Shown: in pieces, positions 29,528 to 39,226 of the stretch
How the letters are laid out: every line of letters starts with the position of its first letter
Numbering within the stretch: the first letter of the stretch is position 1
DNA from: an uncultured Alphaproteobacteria bacterium
GTDB taxonomy: Bacteria; Pseudomonadota; Alphaproteobacteria; Caulobacterales; Parvularculaceae
Reading direction: 5' to 3'
NCBI GenBank assembly: GCA_902826095.1
Contig: CADEDN010000003.1
Coordinates: forward strand, 1-64,000
DNA length: 64,000 bases
Notes under the pieces: model-generated
The model's input: the letters and a program-made list of their open reading frames with translations, nothing else
Database searches by the model: none
What the model was told of the DNA's origin: nothing
Program-made: the position numbers and the translations under genes

Positions 29528-29569
29528 TCGACACGAGAACAAAAAGGGAATATAGAACAAAAGACGAAC
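29528..29569 (+). promoter_or_regulatory. Promoter with two LexA-type operators
   Basis: A -35-like TCGACA (29528-29533) and a -10-like TATAGA (29551-29556) are 17 bases apart. A perfect alphaproteobacterial LexA box, GAACAAAAGACGAAC (GAAC-N7-GAAC), lies at 29555-29569 over the -10 and start site. A one-mismatch copy, GAACAAAAAGGGAAT, lies at 29537-29551 in the spacer. The two boxes are 18 bases apart, which places both where a repressor would block polymerase. The next gene is the micro-ORF at 29609. Confidence 0.65.
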
Positions 29570-29608
29570 TCAATTCCCGCATTCGGCGGGACCTGATGGA
29601 GGCGTCAA

Positions 29609-29737
29609 ATGAATAAAGCGATGTCGAAGGCTGTGGAAGCGGGGGAAACCAATGTGTTGAAGGACGCGATGGGACTCGGCGTACTCCTTCTCATTATCGC
29701 GTCCAGCCAGCTGGCGAGTTTCATCCTCGGCGCGTGA
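29609..29737 (+). CDS. 42-residue single-helix membrane protein, probably SOS-controlled
   Basis: A GGAGG site (29598-29602) six bases before the ATG supports translation. The product is 42 residues: a charged N-terminus (about residues 1-20) and then one hydrophobic helix (MGLGVLLLIIASSQLASFIL) ending at the C-terminus. I find no named family. A promoter with LexA-type boxes lies 40 bp upstream, and dnaE starts 31 bp downstream in the same direction. Size, topology and SOS control recall the Caulobacter division inhibitor SidA, but I see no clear sequence similarity. It could instead be a leader peptide or a toxin-like small membrane protein. Confidence 0.55.
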   Translation: MNKAMSKAVEAGETNVLKDAMGLGVLLLIIASSQLASFILGA

Positions 29738-29768
29738 TGCGCCAGTCGCAGCTTCCGGAGCCAGGCCG

Positions 29769-32700
29769 ATGCAGGACCCGATCAAGGCGGAATGGCTGAA
29801 ATCGACGCAAAGGAGCGGTTCCGGCGCCGAGTCCAAAGCAGGCCCGAAGGGCGATTTCGTTCACCTGCATCTTCATTCCGCCTATTCGCTTTCCGAAGGC
29901 GCGATCAAGATCGGCAAGCTGAAGGACCTTTGTCTCGCGGACCGGATGCCGGCGGTCGCGATCACCGACACCAACAATCTTTTTGGCGCTCTTGAAGGGT
30001 CGGAAACCCTTGCGGGCGCCGGCGTCCAGCCGATTCCGGGTTTGCAGCTTTCGGTCGCGGCGGCGGCGCTTGCGTCTGTCGAAGCGCGCGCAACGCGGGC
30101 CGCGTCGCTCGTGCTGCTCGCGCGCGACGAAGCGGGATTTGGGAATTTGATGCGGCTCTCGAGCCGGGCGTTTCTGTCATCGGCGAGCGACGATCAGATC
30201 TGCGCCAGCCTCGACTGGCTCGGCGGCGCCAGCGACGGGCTTTTGTGCCTTTCCGGCGGCTATGACGGGCCGCTTGACCGCCTCTTGCGGGCCGATCGCT
30301 CCGAGGAAGCGCGCGCGCTCGCTGAGCAATTGGCGGCGCTCTATCCGGGCCGCTTTTACATCGAACTGCAGCGCCATCAGGCCCGCAGGGCGAAGTCTTC
30401 CGAAGAACAGCTTGTCGATCTCGCCTATGACCTCGGCCTGCCGATCGTCGCGACGAACGAGCCTTATTTCCCGAAGGCGGACGATTTTGAGGCGCATGAC
30501 GCCCTCTTGTGCATCGCCGAGGGCGCCTATGTGCATCAGGAAGATCGGCGGACGGCGACGCCCGACCATTATTTCAAATCCGCTTCGGAGATGCGGCTGC
30601 TGTTTGCGGACCTTCCTGAGGCTGTCGACACGACCCTTGATGTCGCGCGCCGCTGCTCCTTTCGGCCGCGAACGCGCGCGCCGATTCTGCCGCGCTTCAC
30701 GAAGGCGGCGGCCAAGGACGCCGAAGCGCGCGAGCTTGAACGGCAGGCGCGCGAGGGTCTCAAGGACCGTCTTGCGTCGATCGAACTCGCCGCCGACGCC
30801 GCCGTTTATTGGGATCGCCTCAAATTCGAACTCGATGTCATTAACAAGATGGGATTCCCGGGCTACTTTCTGATCGTCGCCGACTTTATCAAATGGGCGA
30901 AGAAAGAGGGGATACCGGTGGGGCCGGGGCGGGGCTCGGGCGCCGGATCGCTGGTCGCCTGGTCCTTGACGATCACTGATCTTGATCCCTTGCGTTTCGG
31001 CCTTCTGTTCGAACGCTTTCTCAATCCAGAACGCGTGTCGATGCCGGACTTCGACATCGATTTTTGTCAGGACCGTCGGGACGAGGTCATCCGTTACGTT
31101 CAGAAGAAATACGGCGCTGACCGCGTCGCGCAGATCATCACCTTCGGAAAACTGCAGGCGCGGGCGGTGCTCCGCGATGTCGGACGCGTCATCGGCATGT
31201 CGTTCGGCCAGGTCGACCGTCTCTGCAAGCTCGTCCCGAACAACCCGGCCAATCCGGTGACGCTCGCCGAGGCGATCGCGACGGAGCCGCGCCTCAAGGA
31301 GGAGCAGGCCCGCGATGAGAGCGTCGCCGCGCTTATCGAGAAGGCGCTGAAACTGGAAGGGCTTTACCGCCACGCCTCGACGCACGCCGCCGGCGTCGTC
31401 ATCGGCGATCGTCCGCTTGAAGAATTGACGCCGCTTTATCGCGACCCGCGCTCGGATATGCCGGCGACCCAGTACAACATGAAATGGGTCGAGCCCGCGG
31501 GCCTCGTCAAATTTGATTTTCTCGGCCTGAAGACGCTGACGGTCATCAAGCGCGCGGCGGCGCTCGTCGCAGGCTCCGGCGGCGCGGTCGATCCGGACCG
31601 TCTGCCGCTCGATGACAAGAAGTCGTTCGACATGCTGGGCGAGGGGGCGACGGTCGGCGTCTTCCAGCTTGAAAGCTCAGGCATGCGCCAGACGCTGCGG
31701 TCGATGAAGCCGGACTGTCTTGAGGACATCATCGCGCTGGTGTCGCTTTACCGCCCGGGTCCGATGGAAAACATCCCGACTTATGTTGAGAGGAAGCAAG
31801 GCCTCCAGCAGCCGGACTATCTTCATCCTTCGCTCGAGGCGGCGCTGAAGGAGACATACGGCGTCATCATCTACCAGGAGCAGGTGATGCAGATCGCGCA
31901 GATCCTCTCCGGCTACACGCTCGGCGAGGCGGACCTTCTGCGGCGCGCCATGGGCAAGAAGCAGAAGGAAGAAATGGACCGCCAGCGCGCGCGGTTCGTC
32001 GACGGCGCGAAGGACAAAGGCGTCGATCCGGTGAAGGCGGCGTCGATCTTCGATCTTGTCGAAAAGTTCGCGGGCTACGGCTTCAACAAGTCGCACGCGG
32101 CCTGTTACGCCTATATCGCGTATCAAACGGCGTATCTGAAGGCCAATCACCCCGCGGAATTTCTCGCGGCGTCGATGACCTACGACATGGCGAACACCGA
32201 CAAGCTCGCGGTTTTCCTGAAAGAAGCGCGCCGCAGCGGCGTCGACGTGAAGGCGCCCCATGTCAACGCGTCCGAAGCGGATTTCTCCGTCAGGGACGGC
32301 GCGATCGTTTACGCGCTCGGCGCGGTGAAGAATGTCGGCGAAGCCGCGATGCGTCTCATCGCCGACGAGCGGCGCGCGCATGGCGCTTTCGCCGACCTTT
32401 ATGATTTCGCCGAGCGCGTCGATCTGCGGCTGATCGGCAAGCGCGCCATCGAAAACCTCGCGCGCGCCGGCGCCTTGGACGGCTTGCTCGTCTCGCGCGC
32501 GGCGCTAGCCGGCGCGGCGGATCTCCTGATCCGCTATTCGGCGCAGTCCTTCGATGACCGCGTCAGCGCGCAAGGGGGCCTCTTCGATCTCGCATCGTCG
32601 CCGACGCTCGATCGCCCAAAACTTCCGCCGGTCGAAGATTGGGCGCCGATGGACCGGCTGAATGAAGAACGCGGGGCGCTCGGGTTCTATTTCAGCGGAC

Positions 32701-33290
32701 ATCCGCTTGACGACTACGCAATTGAACTGCGGCGGCTGAAGGCGTCGACTTCAGCGGAAGCGATCGAAGCGGCGAAATCAGGCGGGCGATTTTCAGGCCA
32801 GATCGCCGCCGTTGTGCGCGCCGTCCGGATGCGCCGGTCGAAAGCCGGCAAACAGTTCGCCTTCGTTGAATGCTCGGACGGGACCGGGGAATTTGAGATC
32901 GCCGTATTTTCCGATGTGCTCACGGCGGCGCGCGACCTGTTTGAACCCGGCGCGCTCCTTTTGTTGACCGCCAACGCCGAGGAGCGCGAGGGGGAGGTGC
33001 GGTTCGCCTGCGACGCGGCGCGGCGCCTTGACGCGGCGGCGGCGCAGACGACGTCGCAATTGCGAATTGCGGTCGGTTCAGGCGAGGGGCTTGAAGCGGT
33101 TCGCCGCCGCCTCGCGGCGGTGAAGCCGGCGGCCCCCGTTGAGGCGGGCGATGTCGTCATTACGCTCAATCTGCCCAATTCCGGCGGGCGGGAAGTCGAA
33201 CTCCTGCTGAAGACGCGCGCCGCCTGCACGCCGGCGATGCGGGGGGCCCTGAAGGCTGTTGAGGGCGTTCTCGACGTCGAGCTGGTGTAG
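29769..33290 (+). CDS. dnaE: DNA polymerase III alpha subunit
   Basis: The 1173-residue product is the replicative C-family polymerase, in the size range of DnaE1. The PHP domain begins near residue 32 with FVHLHLHSAYSLSEGA. The polymerase active site PDFDID has D427, D429 and D431. The finger and thumb follow (GPGRGSGAGSLVAW, SGMRQTLRSMKPD, AGYGFNKSHAACYA), then an HhH region and an OB fold near GRFSGQIAAVVRAVRMR. If it is co-transcribed with the micro-ORF upstream, the polymerase could be partly under SOS control, but it may well have its own promoter. Confidence 0.95.
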   Translation: MQDPIKAEWLKSTQRSGSGAESKAGPKGDFVHLHLHSAYSLSEGAIKIGKLKDLCLADRMPAVAITDTNNLFGALEGSETLAGAGVQPIPGLQLSVAAAALASVEARATRAASLVLLARDEAGFGNLMRLSSRAFLSSASDDQICASLDWLGGASDGLLCLSGGYDGPLDRLLRADRSEEARALAEQLAALYPGRFYIELQRHQARRAKSSEEQLVDLAYDLGLPIVATNEPYFPKADDFEAHDALLCIAEGAYVHQEDRRTATPDHYFKSASEMRLLFADLPEAVDTTLDVARRCSFRPRTRAPILPRFTKAAAKDAEARELERQAREGLKDRLASIELAADAAVYWDRLKFELDVINKMGFPGYFLIVADFIKWAKKEGIPVGPGRGSGAGSLVAWSLTITDLDPLRFGLLFERFLNPERVSMPDFDIDFCQDRRDEVIRYVQKKYGADRVAQIITFGKLQARAVLRDVGRVIGMSFGQVDRLCKLVPNNPANPVTLAEAIATEPRLKEEQARDESVAALIEKALKLEGLYRHASTHAAGVVIGDRPLEELTPLYRDPRSDMPATQYNMKWVEPAGLVKFDFLGLKTLTVIKRAAALVAGSGGAVDPDRLPLDDKKSFDMLGEGATVGVFQLESSGMRQTLRSMKPDCLEDIIALVSLYRPGPMENIPTYVERKQGLQQPDYLHPSLEAALKETYGVIIYQEQVMQIAQILSGYTLGEADLLRRAMGKKQKEEMDRQRARFVDGAKDKGVDPVKAASIFDLVEKFAGYGFNKSHAACYAYIAYQTAYLKANHPAEFLAASMTYDMANTDKLAVFLKEARRSGVDVKAPHVNASEADFSVRDGAIVYALGAVKNVGEAAMRLIADERRAHGAFADLYDFAERVDLRLIGKRAIENLARAGALDGLLVSRAALAGAADLLIRYSAQSFDDRVSAQGGLFDLASSPTLDRPKLPPVEDWAPMDRLNEERGALGFYFSGHPLDDYAIELRRLKASTSAEAIEAAKSGGRFSGQIAAVVRAVRMRRSKAGKQFAFVECSDGTGEFEIAVFSDVLTAARDLFEPGALLLLTANAEEREGEVRFACDAARRLDAAAAQTTSQLRIAVGSGEGLEAVRRRLAAVKPAAPVEAGDVVITLNLPNSGGREVELLLKTRAACTPAMRGALKAVEGVLDVELV

Positions 33291-33305
33291 CTTTTTGTTT
33301 ATCGC

Positions 33306-33339
33306 GCGTCTTGTCCGAAAACCGGACACGCTTTTTGGA
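33306..33339 (+). terminator. Rho-independent terminator after dnaE
   Basis: A stem of TTGTCCG and CGGACA around a short A-rich loop, extended outward with an imperfect match, is followed by TTTTTGG. It lies 16 bp after the dnaE stop. Confidence 0.6.
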
Positions 33340-33496
33340 AACGCGCGCTGGCGGCGGGGGCCGTAGATTTTCCGACCGGCTTGTCGGCGAATGCGGCCGA
33401 AGCGGGGACATGCGCGGCGGGGATGGCGAAGCGGCTCATCGTTAATGCGTAAACGGATGAAATCCCGCGCGGGGCGAAATCCCGCCTTGAAATACA

Positions 33497-33548
33497 CGCA
33501 AATCGCCGCTTGATCCGGCGACGGAAATCGCCACTTCGAGCGTTGATA
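33497..33548. repeat. Dispersed repeat, family C (copy 2)
   Basis: The segment from CGCAAAT to CGTTGATA contains GCTTGATCCGGCGACGG and matches 13611-13672 in block order, with gaps. It is followed by CTCTTTGACAAGTGAATAG at about 33581. Confidence 0.55.
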
Positions 33549-33852
33549 CTGCGTCGGCGCGGCGATGAGCCGCGACGGCGGCTCTTTGACAAGTGAATAG
33601 GCCGCGCCCGTCCGGATTGATGTTGTCCGGCGACATGCTGGCGGCGCGAGGCGAAAGGCAAGGCGCGCAGCGCCGCCTTTTCGCACCAAGAACGCCCCGC
33701 GAAAAGCGCGAGCGGCGATCGCGAAGCCGCGCCCGATTCGAAAATCGCGCCGACGACAAGCCGCCGGACAAGCCGGACAAACGGATGCGGCCCGCATCAA
33801 GGCCGGGCAAGTCGAGGCGCTGGAAGCGGGAGGGCAATCGCATTTGGTGCGC

Positions 33853-33978
33853 CACCTCTCCCGCTTGCTGGGTCGGACCATGCGTCCGACGCCAGGGTGA
33901 GGGTTCGTCTCAACGAAGGTTTCCCTTCTTTGACGCCCCTCACCCCCGGCCCCTCTCCCGCAAGCGGGAGAGGGGGGA
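33853..33978. repeat. Palindromic CTCTCCCGC-type repeat pair
   Basis: CACCTCTCCCGCTTG and GCCAGGGTGAGGGTTCG are matched by CCCTCACCCCC and CCTCTCCCGCAAGCGGGAGAGG. The last is a hairpin by itself. Elements of this kind are widespread in proteobacterial intergenic regions. Confidence 0.65.
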
Positions 33979-34306
33979 AGGCATTGCAGCGCTATATGCG
34001 ATAGCCTTGCTGGGCGCCCAAGGGCGCGCGGCGCCGGGCGAAGAGGCGGCCCCGGTTTGTCGCGATCAGCGCGACCAAGCGCCCCCCCTGAAGTCCTGTT
34101 CCGGCGCGGGATGGGAGGGCGAACCGCCGCCCGCGTCGCCACTTCCCGCTTGAGGGGCGCCGCCGCCGCAGCGCGGCAGTTGAAATCCCGGGCTTTCCCC
34201 CCTATAGGGCGCGCCATCACACACGCGGGACGCCATCCTCGGTCGGCTTCGGGCTCGCCCTGTCGCCGCCAAACGGCCCCGCGGAGGAAAAACCGAAGGA
34301 GACTTT

Positions 34307-35092
34307 ATGGCGCTGCCCGATTTCAGCATGCGTCAGCTATTGGAAGCTGGCGTACATTTTGGCCACCAGACGCATCGTTGGGATCCGAAAATGAAACCGT
34401 TCATTTTCGGCGACCGCAACGGCATTCACATCGTCGATCTGTCGCAGACTGTTCCGCTGCTTCACCAGGCGCTCGTGAAGATCCGCGACACCGTCGCGCG
34501 CGGCGGGCGCATCTTGATGGTCGGCACGAAGCGTCAGGCGCAAGGCCCGATCGCCGAGGCCGCAAAGCGCTGCGCTCAATATTACATGAACGTCCGCTGG
34601 CTCGGCGGCACTTTGACGAACTGGGCGACGATTTCGAATTCGATCCGCAAGCTGAAGGAAATGGAGGAGATCCTTTCCGGGGGCGGCAAGGGCCTCACCA
34701 AGAAAGAGCAGATGCAGCTCTCGCGCGAGAAGGAAAAACTTGAAGCCTCGCTCGGCGGCATTCGCGATCTTGGCGGACTGCCGGATCTCATTTTCGTGAT
34801 CGACGTCAAAAAGGAAGCGATCGCCGTCAAGGAAGCCAAGAAGCTTGGCATTCCGGTGGTCGCGATCGTCGACACCAATTGCTCGCCGGACGACATCGAT
34901 TTCATCATTCCGGGCAATGATGACGCAAGCAGAGCGATCGCGCTTTATTGTCAGCTGGTCGCCGATGCGGTGATCGACGGCATTTCGGCGAGCCAGGCCT
35001 CGCTCGGCGTGGATATCGGCGCCCTTGCGAACGCGCCGGTTGAAACCAATATTCTGCCGGCCGACGCAGCGCCGGAAGCGGCTCACGCCTGA
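34307..35092 (+). CDS. rpsB: 30S ribosomal protein S2
   Basis: This 261-residue protein starts with a clean ribosome-binding site (AAGGAGA). The start [26 protein letters not shown] is the S2 signature. LFVTKRQAQ-like [14 protein letters not shown] and the later [18 protein letters not shown] are also typical. It opens the rpsB-to-lpxB run and binds the back of the 30S head. The C-terminal tail is longer than in E. coli, as is common in this class. Confidence 0.97.
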   Translation: MALPDFSMRQLLEAGVHFGHQTHRWDPKMKPFIFGDRNGIHIVDLSQTVPLLHQALVKIRDTVARGGRILMVGTKRQAQGPIAEAAKRCAQYYMNVRWLGGTLTNWATISNSIRKLKEMEEILSGGGKGLTKKEQMQLSREKEKLEASLGGIRDLGGLPDLIFVIDVKKEAIAVKEAKKLGIPVVAIVDTNCSPDDIDFIIPGNDDASRAIALYCQLVADAVIDGISASQASLGVDIGALANAPVETNILPADAAPEAAHA

Positions 35093-35112
35093 TCGACGAT
35101 CCATGAAACGAC

Positions 35113-35145
35113 TGCGCCGCCGCGTCCTGGACGGAGGCGGCGCCA
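35113..35145 (+). other. GC-rich hairpin between rpsB and tsf
   Basis: GCGCCGCCGC and GGCGGCGCC pair across a 10-base loop, without a T-run. It may shape the ratio of S2 to EF-Ts by attenuation or by stabilising the upstream message. Confidence 0.4.
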
Positions 35146-35203
35146 AGGGCCGGGGGGCGGAAGCCCGCTCCCGATCGGCGCATCCAACAAAGGAGATGTT
35201 AGT

Positions 35204-36100
35204 ATGAGCGCCATTAGCGCTTCGATGGTGAAAGACCTGCGCGAATCGACCGGCGCGGGCATGATGGACTGCAAGGCCGCGCTGACGGAAACGGGCGGCG
35301 ACATGGAAGCGGCGGTCGACTGGCTTCGCAAGAAAGGGCTTTCGAAGGCCGCCAAGAAATCCGGCCGCACCGCCGCCGAGGGGCTTGTCGTCGCGGCGAC
35401 CAATGACGGCGCCGGCGTGCTTGTCGAAGTCAATTCGGAAACGGACTTCGTCGCCCGCAATGAAACATTCCAGAAAATGGCGCGCGACGTCGCAGAGGTC
35501 GCTCTTGCGACGAAAGGCGACGTCGAAACAATCAAGGCGGCTCAATATCCAGGCGCCGGCAAGACCGTCGCCGAAAAAGTCTCCGAGATGGTCGGCCAGA
35601 TCGGCGAGAACATGACTGTCCGCCGCTCCGCGATGGTGAAGGTTCCCGAAGGCGTCGTCGCCGCGTATATCCACAATCAGACGATCGAAGGCGCCGGCAA
35701 GATCGGCGTTCTCGTCGGACTGAAATCGACTGGCGACAAGGCGAAACTCGCAGCGCTCGGCAAACAGATCGCGATGCATGTCGCAGCGGCGCGCCCGCTC
35801 GCCGGCACGGTCGCCGAACTCGACCCGTCCGTCGTCGAACGCGAGAAGTCCATCCTCGCCGATCAGGCGCGCGCTTCCGGCAAGCCGGAAGAAATTATCG
35901 GCAAGATGGTCGAGGGTCGTCTGCGAAAATTCTACGAAGAATCGGTTTTGCTGGAACAGATTTTCGTGATCGACAGCGAAACACGCATCTCAAAGGTCAT
36001 TGAAAACGCCGCCAAACAGATCGGCGCGCCGATCGAGTTCGCGGGCTTTGCCCGGCTCGAACTTGGCGAGGGCGTCGAGCGGACTGAAAGCGAAGACTAA
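35204..36100 (+). CDS. tsf: Translation elongation factor Ts
   Basis: The 298-residue product exchanges GDP for GTP on EF-Tu. The N-terminal [20 protein letters not shown] and the TDFVARNE motif that contacts EF-Tu are clear. AAGGAGATG precedes the start. It follows rpsB, as in nearly all bacteria. The C-terminal part, including [18 protein letters not shown], is of normal length. Confidence 0.97.
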   Translation: MSAISASMVKDLRESTGAGMMDCKAALTETGGDMEAAVDWLRKKGLSKAAKKSGRTAAEGLVVAATNDGAGVLVEVNSETDFVARNETFQKMARDVAEVALATKGDVETIKAAQYPGAGKTVAEKVSEMVGQIGENMTVRRSAMVKVPEGVVAAYIHNQTIEGAGKIGVLVGLKSTGDKAKLAALGKQIAMHVAAARPLAGTVAELDPSVVEREKSILADQARASGKPEEIIGKMVEGRLRKFYEESVLLEQIFVIDSETRISKVIENAAKQIGAPIEFAGFARLELGEGVERTESED

Positions 36101-36114
36101 GGCCTTCCCCGAGA

Positions 36115-36142
36115 AGGCCGGCGGCTTCGACCGCCGGCCTCT
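36115..36142 (+). other. Strong hairpin after tsf
   Basis: GGCCGGCGG, CTTCGA, CCGCCGGCC is a nine-pair stem with a tight loop. The following bases (TCTCTGCCC) lack a T-run, so it may be a weak terminator or processing site before pyrH. Confidence 0.45.
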
Positions 36143-36223
36143 CTGCCCGCTCCCGCTCATTCTGGGGGTACCCATTGCCCGCAGCCGGCCGCCGTCGTAT
36201 CCGGCGATTGACGGAGAATCGGA

Positions 36224-36958
36224 ATGCCCACAGCCGCCGGAAAATCGCCCCGCTACAAGCGCGTGCTCCTTAAAGTGTCCGGCGAAGCATTGATGGGCGC
36301 CGGCCAATACGGCATCGACTACGAGACGGTTGAAAGGATCGCCGGCGAGATCAAGGACGCCAAGGAGATTGGCGTTGAAATTTCGCTGGTCGTCGGCGGT
36401 GGAAATATCTTCCGCGGGATGCAACAGGCCGCGCGCGGCATGGAGCGCGCAAGCGCCGACTATATGGGCATGCTGGCGACGGTGATGAACGCCATCGCCA
36501 TGCAAAATGCGCTGGAGCGAATGGGGCTTTACACCCGCGTCCTCTCCGCGATCGAGATGACGGCGATTTGCGAGCCCTATATTCGCCGCCGCGCGATCCG
36601 GCATATGGAGAAGGGGCGGATCGTCATTTTCGCCGCCGGCACCGGAAATCCGTATTTCACCACCGATACGGCGGCGGCGCTGCGGGCGGCCGAAATGGGC
36701 TGCGACGCGCTTTTCAAGGGCACCAGCGTCGACGGCGTTTACACCGCCGATCCGAAGAAGGACAAAACGGCGACGCGTTTCGAGCGCCTTTCCTATCATG
36801 AAGTGATGGTCCGCGACCTCAAGGTCATGGACCAGTCAGCGATCGCGCTGACGCGCGAAAACAAGATTCCGATCGTCGTCTTTTCAATTGCCGAGCGCGG
36901 CGGCGTCGTCGGCGCGCTGACAGGCGAGGGAAAGTCGACGACCATCACCGACGATTGA
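36224..36958 (+). CDS. pyrH: Uridylate kinase
   Basis: This 244-residue kinase phosphorylates UMP to UDP. The signature begins [15 protein letters not shown], then [10 protein letters not shown], and the acceptor region [12 protein letters not shown], with the VDGVYTADP loop typical of bacterial PyrH. It lies in the conserved tsf-pyrH-frr order and overlaps no neighbour. Confidence 0.96.
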   Translation: MPTAAGKSPRYKRVLLKVSGEALMGAGQYGIDYETVERIAGEIKDAKEIGVEISLVVGGGNIFRGMQQAARGMERASADYMGMLATVMNAIAMQNALERMGLYTRVLSAIEMTAICEPYIRRRAIRHMEKGRIVIFAAGTGNPYFTTDTAAALRAAEMGCDALFKGTSVDGVYTADPKKDKTATRFERLSYHEVMVRDLKVMDQSAIALTRENKIPIVVFSIAERGGVVGALTGEGKSTTITDD

Positions 36959-37017
36959 CCAAAGAGCGCCTCGATCTCGCCAGAAAATCGCGCGCTTTGA
37001 ATGCAAGGGAGAAGACC

Positions 37018-37572
37018 ATGGCTGGTCCCGGCGTGAATTTGAAAGATCTCGAAAAGCGGATGGATGGCGCGCTTGGCGCGCTGAAGTCGGAATTTTCGGG
37101 CCTGCGGTCGGGTCGCGCCTCCGCGAGCCTCGTCGAGCATATCACGGTCGACGCCTATGGATCGCACATGCCGGTCAACCAGGTCGGCACGGTCAATGTT
37201 CCAGAGCCGCGCATGATTTCAATTCAGGTATGGGACAAAGCGCTTGTCAGCGCGGTCGACCGCGCGATTCGCGACGCCGGCATCGGCGTCAATCCGGTCG
37301 TCGACGGAACCAACGTGCGCGTGCCGATCCCCTCGCTCACCGAAGAGCGGCGCAAGGAATTGACGAAAGTGGCGCACAAATACGCCGAACAGGCGCGCGT
37401 CGCCATCCGCAACGTGCGTCGCGAGGGCATGGACCAGATCAAGAAAGCCGACGGCGTCGGCGAAGACGAACAAAAGCGCCAGTCCGAGCAAGTGCAGAAA
37501 CTGACCGACGCCATGATCAAGAAGGTCGACGACGCGCTGCACGCCAAAGAGGCTGAAATCATGCAGGTGTGA
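37018..37572 (+). CDS. frr: Ribosome recycling factor
   Basis: I take the ATG at 37018, after AAGGGAGAA, giving 184 residues; the longer frame from 36955 lacks a site and starts inside pyrH. The RRF signature covers SGRAS near residue 33 and [15 protein letters not shown] [30 protein letters not shown]. It splits post-termination ribosomes with EF-G. Confidence 0.96.
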   Translation: MAGPGVNLKDLEKRMDGALGALKSEFSGLRSGRASASLVEHITVDAYGSHMPVNQVGTVNVPEPRMISIQVWDKALVSAVDRAIRDAGIGVNPVVDGTNVRVPIPSLTEERRKELTKVAHKYAEQARVAIRNVRREGMDQIKKADGVGEDEQKRQSEQVQKLTDAMIKKVDDALHAKEAEIMQV

Positions 37573-37603
37573 GCCTGTGCGCCTCAGTAAGGGTGAAATC
37601 GAC

Positions 37604-38362
37604 GTGGCGACGAATCCGGCCGAGAAGGAACAAAGAGCGCCCTCATCGCCGGCGAGCGGTCCGTCTCATGTCGCGATCATCATGGATGGGAACGGCAGAT
37701 GGGCCGCGGCGCGCGGTCTCACACGGGGCGCCGGCCATAAGGAAGGAGCGGCGGCGGCGCGGCGCGCGGTTGAAGCGGCGCGCGATCTCGGGCTGAAATA
37801 TTTGACGCTCTACAGTTTCTCAACCGAGAATTGGCGCCGGCCGGCGAGTGAAATTCGCGATCTCATGTCGCTCCTTCGTCAATTCATCGGCGATGAGCTG
37901 CCGACGCTGAAAAAAGAAGGGGTCAGGGTTTCGATCATCGGCGACAAGAAGAACCTCGATCCCGAAATCAAGCTGCTTGTCAGTCATGCGGAGAAGGATA
38001 CAGCCGCCAATTCACGGTTTTTTCTCCAGATCGCGTTCAATTACGGCGGGCGCGATGAGATAATCCGCGCCGCGAGGAAACTGGCGGAAGACGCAGCATC
38101 GGGCCGGATCAAGCCGAACGCCATTGATGAGGCGCGCTTTTCCGCAGCGCTCGACACGGCGAAAATTCCAGACCCGGACCTCGTCATCAGGACCAGCGGC
38201 GAAAAGCGGATCAGCAATTTCCTCCTTTGGCAGGCGGCCTACGCCGAATATATTTTCCTCGACGTCCTTTGGCCGGAGTTCAGCAAGGAACACTTCGCCA
38301 TCGCACTGGAGGATTTTGCAAAGCGCGAGCGCCGCTATGGCGGCGTCGGCGCGGCCCCGTAA
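37604..38362 (+). CDS. uppS: Undecaprenyl pyrophosphate synthase
   Basis: The GTG at 37604 follows TAAGGGTGA and gives 252 residues; a GTG at 37577 in the same frame is the alternative. The cis-prenyltransferase motif HVAIIMDGNGRWAAARG carries the catalytic Asp, and LYSFSTENWRRP and RTSGEKRISNFLLWQ follow. It makes the lipid carrier for peptidoglycan and polysaccharides. Its place between frr and cdsA is conserved. Confidence 0.94.
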   Translation: MATNPAEKEQRAPSSPASGPSHVAIIMDGNGRWAAARGLTRGAGHKEGAAAARRAVEAARDLGLKYLTLYSFSTENWRRPASEIRDLMSLLRQFIGDELPTLKKEGVRVSIIGDKKNLDPEIKLLVSHAEKDTAANSRFFLQIAFNYGGRDEIIRAARKLAEDAASGRIKPNAIDEARFSAALDTAKIPDPDLVIRTSGEKRISNFLLWQAAYAEYIFLDVLWPEFSKEHFAIALEDFAKRERRYGGVGAAP

Positions 38363-38367
38363 ACACC

Positions 38368-39216
38368 GTGGACAAGTTGGAACAGTCGTCTCCGGCGCGA
38401 ACGCCGCGCAGCAGGGACGCCCTCATTTTGAGGATTGTTTCGGCGGCGGTCCTCGCGCCGTCGGCGCTCGCCCTGTCATGGATCGGCGGTCCCGCCTTCT
38501 CGGCCCTTGTCGCCTTTCTCTGTGTGCTGATGGTCTTCGAATGGGCGCGAATGATCGAGCGATCGGAGATGACGCCGGTCTTTTACGCGCTTGGCGGCGG
38601 CGGCGCGCTGGCGCTCTTTCTCGCTTCCGCCGGCGCCTACGAAGCCGCCTACGGCGTCTGCGCAGCCAGCGGGCTCCTCGCGGGATTTGCGGCGATGCGC
38701 GGATCGGGAAAGTGGAAATGGGCGGCGTTTGGCGCCGCCTATGTTCTTGCGCCGTGCGTTGCGCTGATCTGGCTCCGTCAAAGCGTTGAGGACGGCCGCG
38801 GTCTGCTGCTGCTGCTTTTTGCAATCGTCTGGGGCGCGGATACGGGCGGCTATGTCGCCGGGCGGCTTGTTGGAGGCCCAAAGCTTTCGCCCGCCGTATC
38901 GCCAGCGAAAACCTGGGCGGGCGCGGTCGGAGGGATGATCGCCGGCGCCATCGCGGCCGCGATCGGCGCGCCGCTCATCTATGGCGAGCCCGCCAACCCG
39001 GCCTATGTCGCCATGGGGGCAAGCCTTGGGATCGCCTCAATCCTTGGCGATATGGCCGAGTCAGCGTTCAAGAGGACATTTGGAATCAAGGACATGAGCG
39101 GATTCATCCCTGGCCATGGCGGCGTCCTTGACCGGCTAGACGGGATGATCTTTGCAACAATTGCGGTGACGGCGGTCCTTTATGGCCATATTCTGGCTGC
39201 GGGGATCAGGGGTTAG
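38368..39216 (+). CDS. cdsA: Phosphatidate cytidylyltransferase
   Basis: The start is probably the GTG at 38368, five bases after the uppS stop, giving 282 residues. The protein has about eight hydrophobic segments and the C-terminal CdsA signature (SPAKTWAGAVGG and KDMSGFIPGHGGVLDRLDGM). It makes CDP-diacylglycerol for phospholipid synthesis. The end runs just into the dxr leader. Confidence 0.92.
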   Translation: MDKLEQSSPARTPRSRDALILRIVSAAVLAPSALALSWIGGPAFSALVAFLCVLMVFEWARMIERSEMTPVFYALGGGGALALFLASAGAYEAAYGVCAASGLLAGFAAMRGSGKWKWAAFGAAYVLAPCVALIWLRQSVEDGRGLLLLLFAIVWGADTGGYVAGRLVGGPKLSPAVSPAKTWAGAVGGMIAGAIAAAIGAPLIYGEPANPAYVAMGASLGIASILGDMAESAFKRTFGIKDMSGFIPGHGGVLDRLDGMIFATIAVTAVLYGHILAAGIRG

Positions 39217-39226
39217 GGGCAGCGGC

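Larger units (their letters stand above)
33340..34306. other. One-kilobase repeat-rich gap before rpsB
   Basis: No gene is supported. It holds a second copy of the family C repeat (33497-33548), CTCTTTGACAAGTGAATAG just after it, and a palindromic element (33853-33978). The last 100 bases are the rpsB leader, with CGAAGGAGA before the ATG. Frames here translate to arginine- and proline-rich strings, typical of repeats read as protein. Confidence 0.6.

Noticed and set aside
33593..34153. A plus-strand frame of 186 codons before rpsB
   Set aside because: Its sequence includes the protein reading of the CTCTCCCGC repeat (HPRPLSRKRERGEG) and has no start site; it is repeat DNA read as protein.
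33340..34306. A possible CRISPR array or riboswitch in the large gap before rpsB
   Set aside because: There are no evenly spaced direct repeats and no known riboswitch core; the repeats are palindromic and irregular.
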